Shown here piece after piece: positions 62,532 through 64,000 of a stretch of 64,000 nucleotides of DNA. The notes beneath the pieces are model-generated. The model was not told the DNA's origin, did no database searches, and saw only the letters and a list, made by a program, of their open reading frames with translations. Both the position numbers and the translations under genes were made by a program. Within the stretch, counting starts at the first letter, position 1; each line of letters begins with the position of its first letter. Source of the DNA: Oscillospiraceae bacterium (GTDB taxonomy: Bacteria; Bacillota; Clostridia; Oscillospirales; Oscillospiraceae); NCBI GenBank assembly GCA_018265835.1, contig JABLYK010000002.1:48779-112778 (forward strand). Direction: 5' to 3'.

Positions 62532-63066
62532 GTTCTTCACCTCCCAAGGCCTTCCGCAGACGTTGCTTCAGCCGGTAAATCCGACCCTCCACGGCGCGCT
62601 CTGTCATGCCGAGCTCGGAGGCGATTTGCGCGGTGGTCTGCAAGTAGTAGTATTTTCTGTAGAACAGCGTCCTGTCCTTCGGCGATAGCGCCTGCAGCGC
62701 CTAGTGCAATGCAGCCGTTTGTTCCTGCTGCAAAACCCGCTCCTCCGGCGTTGGCTCCGGAGACGGCGTCTCTGCAGAGAGTGCTGCCGGGTTGCTGTGC
62801 CATTGGTTCTGCCGCGCGTGATTCAGAGCTGCATTGCGCGTTAAGGCAGTCAGCCAGGCGCGCCACGTCCCGCGCGCCGGATCATAGAATTCGATCTTGT
62901 CCCAAATGCGCATGGCGGCTTCCGACAGGCAGTCATCCTGATCCTGCCGGTTGGGCAGAATTGGCGCAATGATATAGCGCATCAGCGGACCGTAGTGCTT
63001 CAGCAGTGCTTCCACGCCGCGCTCATCCCGCGCCCGAATCCACGCAATGATCTCCTGCTCCCGCAC
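62524..63066 (-). pseudogene. ECF-type sigma factor with in-frame amber codon
   Basis: A 180-codon gene with one in-frame TAG (62703-62701). Before it is the sigma region 2 (VEALLKHYGPLMRYIIAPIL, DDCLSEAAMRIWDKIEFYDP, TWRAWLTALTRNAALNHAR). Directly after it, in the same frame, is an intact region 4 (ALQALSPKDRTLFYRKYYYL, QIASELGMTERAVEGRIYRL). The start is GTG 63066 with AAAGGAGG 7 bases before it. The stop lies in the linker, so the product would be split into a sigma-2 fragment of 121 residues. Elsewhere TAG ends normal genes here (feoB, the yyaL-like gene), so a nonsense mutation is more likely than recoding. A base-calling error is also possible. Confidence 0.8.
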
Positions 63067-63167
63067 ACGTGCGCCTCCTTTCTGCCAACAGCGTTGTTCT
63101 ACCTCATTATACACGAAAAGACAGGAAAACCCACGGAGAATTTTGCGCCTGGCAGAGATGGAAGCCC

Positions 63168-63203
63168 AAAACCAGCGACACACAGACGTGTGCCGCTGGT
63201 TTT
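63168..63203. terminator. Hairpin in the sigma-tRNA gap
   Basis: AAAACCAGCG...CGCTGGTTTT with inner ACACAC/GTGTGC pairing (63168-63183 with 63188-63203). It is one of several inverted repeats in the roughly 350 bases between the sigma gene and the tRNA block. Another is 63307-63316 with 63332-63341. No gene is seen here. Confidence 0.6.
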
Positions 63204-63221
63204 GTAACGTTACAATAGGAT

Positions 63222-63262
63222 ATAAAAAGTCGCCGCAAGCGATATAGAGCTTGCGGCGACGT
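63222..63262 (-). terminator. Hairpin related to the tRNA operon terminator
   Basis: A perfect 12-bp stem GTCGCCGCAAGC / GCTTGCGGCGAC (63229-63240 with 63249-63260), followed on the minus strand by TTTTTATA. The loop and flanks match the hairpin at 63380-63420, and the four differing bases are compensated in both arms. Confidence 0.7.
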
Positions 63263-63379
63263 GCGAAACAGTATGGATGCCGGCACAATAAAGTTTGTGC
63301 CCAAAACCAAACCGAAGCCCAACGCAGTGGGTTCGGTTTGGGGAGGAGGAGCAGCGGCATGAGCGCGCTCTGACTTTTA

Positions 63380-63420
63380 TAAAAAGTCGGAGCAAGCGAT
63401 ATAAAGCTTGCTCCGACGTG
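63380..63420 (-). terminator. Terminator of the tRNA operon
   Basis: GTCGGAGCAAGC with GCTTGCTCCGAC, separated by GATATAAA, followed on the minus strand by TTTTTATA. It starts immediately after the CCA end of tRNA-Lys. Confidence 0.8.
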
Positions 63421-63494
63421 GTGCTCCAGCGGGGATTCGAACCCCGGACACCCTGCTTAAAAGGCAGGTGCTCTGCCTACTGAGCTACTGGGGC
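63419..63494 (-). tRNA. tRNA-Lys (anticodon TTT)
   Basis: A cloverleaf on the minus strand with acceptor GCCCCAG / CTGGAGC (one mismatch), D-arm AGCTCAGTAGGCAGAGC, anticodon loop CTTTTAA (anticodon TTT) and T-loop GGTTCGAATCC. The CCA end is encoded (63421-63419). Confidence 0.93.
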
Positions 63495-63513
63495 GTGTTC
63501 GGTTATCTATCTA

Positions 63514-63547
63514 CAAAATCGAAACGCGCGAAGCGGTTTTGATTTTG
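63514..63547. repeat. Inverted repeat, family member 3 (diverged)
   Basis: CAAAATCGAAAC (63514-63525) with GTTTTGATTTTG (63536-63547), then AAAGGAA. It resembles the repeats at 13701-13729 and 16399-16425, with a base change and a longer loop. It lies between two tRNA genes. Confidence 0.45.
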
Positions 63548-63623
63548 AAAGGAAAACAAGGCTGCCGGTCTATGGCATCGCACGTGTGCGATTGCATGAC
63601 CCTACAGCGTTGTTTTGACGCTG

Positions 63624-63697
63624 TGGCTGGGATGGCGGGACTCGAACCCACGATATCAGAGTCAAAGTCTGGTGTGTTACCGTTACACTACATCCCA
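63624..63697 (-). tRNA. tRNA-Gln (anticodon TTG)
   Basis: Acceptor TGGGATG / CATCCCA, anticodon loop CTTTGAC (anticodon TTG), T-loop GGTTCGAGTCC, discriminator G and encoded CCA. The U1-A72 start pair is typical of bacterial tRNA-Gln. Confidence 0.93.
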
Positions 63698-63746
63698 ATG
63701 AACGGGATATATAAGGGGATTGGGATTTCTCCCAATCCCCATTTTG

Positions 63747-63823
63747 TGGGGTGGGTAAAGGGGCTCGAACCCTCGACACCCGGAACCACAATCCGGTGCT
63801 CTCCCAGCTGAGCTATACCCACC
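63747..63823 (-). tRNA. tRNA-His (anticodon GTG)
   Basis: Acceptor GTGGGTA / TACCCAC with the extra G at position -1 (63823) opposite C73, the identity mark of tRNA-His. Anticodon loop TTGTGGT (anticodon GTG), T-loop GGTTCGAGCCC, encoded CCA. Confidence 0.94.
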
Positions 63824-63835
63824 ATAGATCTGAAA

Positions 63836-63912
<77 letters not shown>

Positions 63913-63945
63913 GCATGCAATATTTGGCTGCCCGCCCAGAAGGTA

Positions 63946-64000
63946 TGGAGCGGGTGATGGGAATCGAACCCACGTATCCAGCTTGGAAGGCTGGTGTTCT
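63946..64000 (-). tRNA. tRNA-Gly (anticodon TCC), cut by the window end
   Basis: The 3' part is present: anticodon arm CCAGC-CTTCCAA-GCTGG (anticodon TCC), T-loop GGTTCGATTCC, acceptor half CACCCGC, discriminator T and encoded CCA. The 5' part lies beyond base 64000. It is the most upstream visible member of the minus-strand tRNA operon. Confidence 0.9.

Noticed and set aside
62524..63066. General amber recoding (for example pyrrolysine)
   Set aside because: TAG terminates several normal genes in this window at conserved protein ends, so one TAG in the sigma gene is better explained as a mutation or error.

Overview
The window looks like chromosome of a spore-forming, anaerobic gut Clostridium of the Oscillospiraceae type. 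This is inferred from gene content and high GC, not from a marker gene. Supporting evidence: a PolC-type replicative polymerase, a T-box leader, a CIRCE operator, a CotF-like spore coat protein, S-layer homology domains, an LTA-synthase-like enzyme, ferredoxin-linked 2-oxoacid oxidoreductase, EtfBA/acyl-CoA dehydrogenase genes and a dense tRNA block. No transposase, integrase, prophage, rRNA or CRISPR array is visible.

Layout. 1-6.8 kb: 3' end of polC, an S-layer-anchored repeat protein, a PlsC-like acyltransferase fused to a zinc ribbon, a cytidylate-kinase-like protein and a GIY-YIG protein. 7-9.5 kb: polar amino-acid ABC importer behind a promoter with an ArgR-like box. 9.6-13.5 kb: rRNA methyltransferase, CIRCE-controlled Hsp20, small genes, and a Trp T-box leader feeding a TrpB2-type tryptophan synthase. 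13.5-22 kb: a hairpin-rich spacer, feoAB, thioredoxin reductase, Fe/Mn superoxide dismutase, a CotF-like protein, a Rieske/FAD oxidoreductase and a YyaL-like protein.

22-34.6 kb is the most unusual region. It holds one complete secreted RHS/WapA-like protein (about 2197 aa) followed by a chain of displaced C-terminal modules. Each module is a core fragment plus a glycine-rich variable tip plus a small two-helix membrane protein. Three tips are related to each other by a common ending motif and are AT-richer than the core. Two module junctions share an almost identical hairpin sequence, and a fourth core fragment has lost its tip. I read this as a silent cassette store of toxin/immunity pairs.

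34.6-44.7 kb: a FadR-type regulator and a LarA-family racemase diverge from an MFS transporter, a four-subunit 2-oxoacid:ferredoxin oxidoreductase, a sodium-solute symporter, a class III CoA-transferase and a D-2-hydroxyacid dehydrogenase. Together they suggest uptake, racemisation, oxidation and CoA activation of a 2-hydroxy/2-oxo acid. Three operator-like palindromes lie between the divergent units.

45-53.7 kb: an LtaS-like enzyme, then a two-component system with a secreted protein, then an ATP-grasp ligase, a glutamine-dependent asparagine synthase and an aspartate racemase. The last three are the gene set expected for D-Asp/D-Asn cross-bridges in peptidoglycan. An 11-bp-spaced direct repeat occurs at both promoters and links the regulator to that operon.

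53.8-61 kb: an acyl-CoA dehydrogenase and a YtoI-like HTH-DRTGG-CBS-hotdog regulator diverge from acd-etfB-etfA-CoA-transferase. 61-64 kb: a membrane protein that is probably an anti-sigma factor, an ECF sigma gene interrupted by an in-frame amber codon, and a minus-strand tRNA operon (Gly, Arg, His, Gln, Lys) ending at a hairpin that has a compensated second copy nearby.
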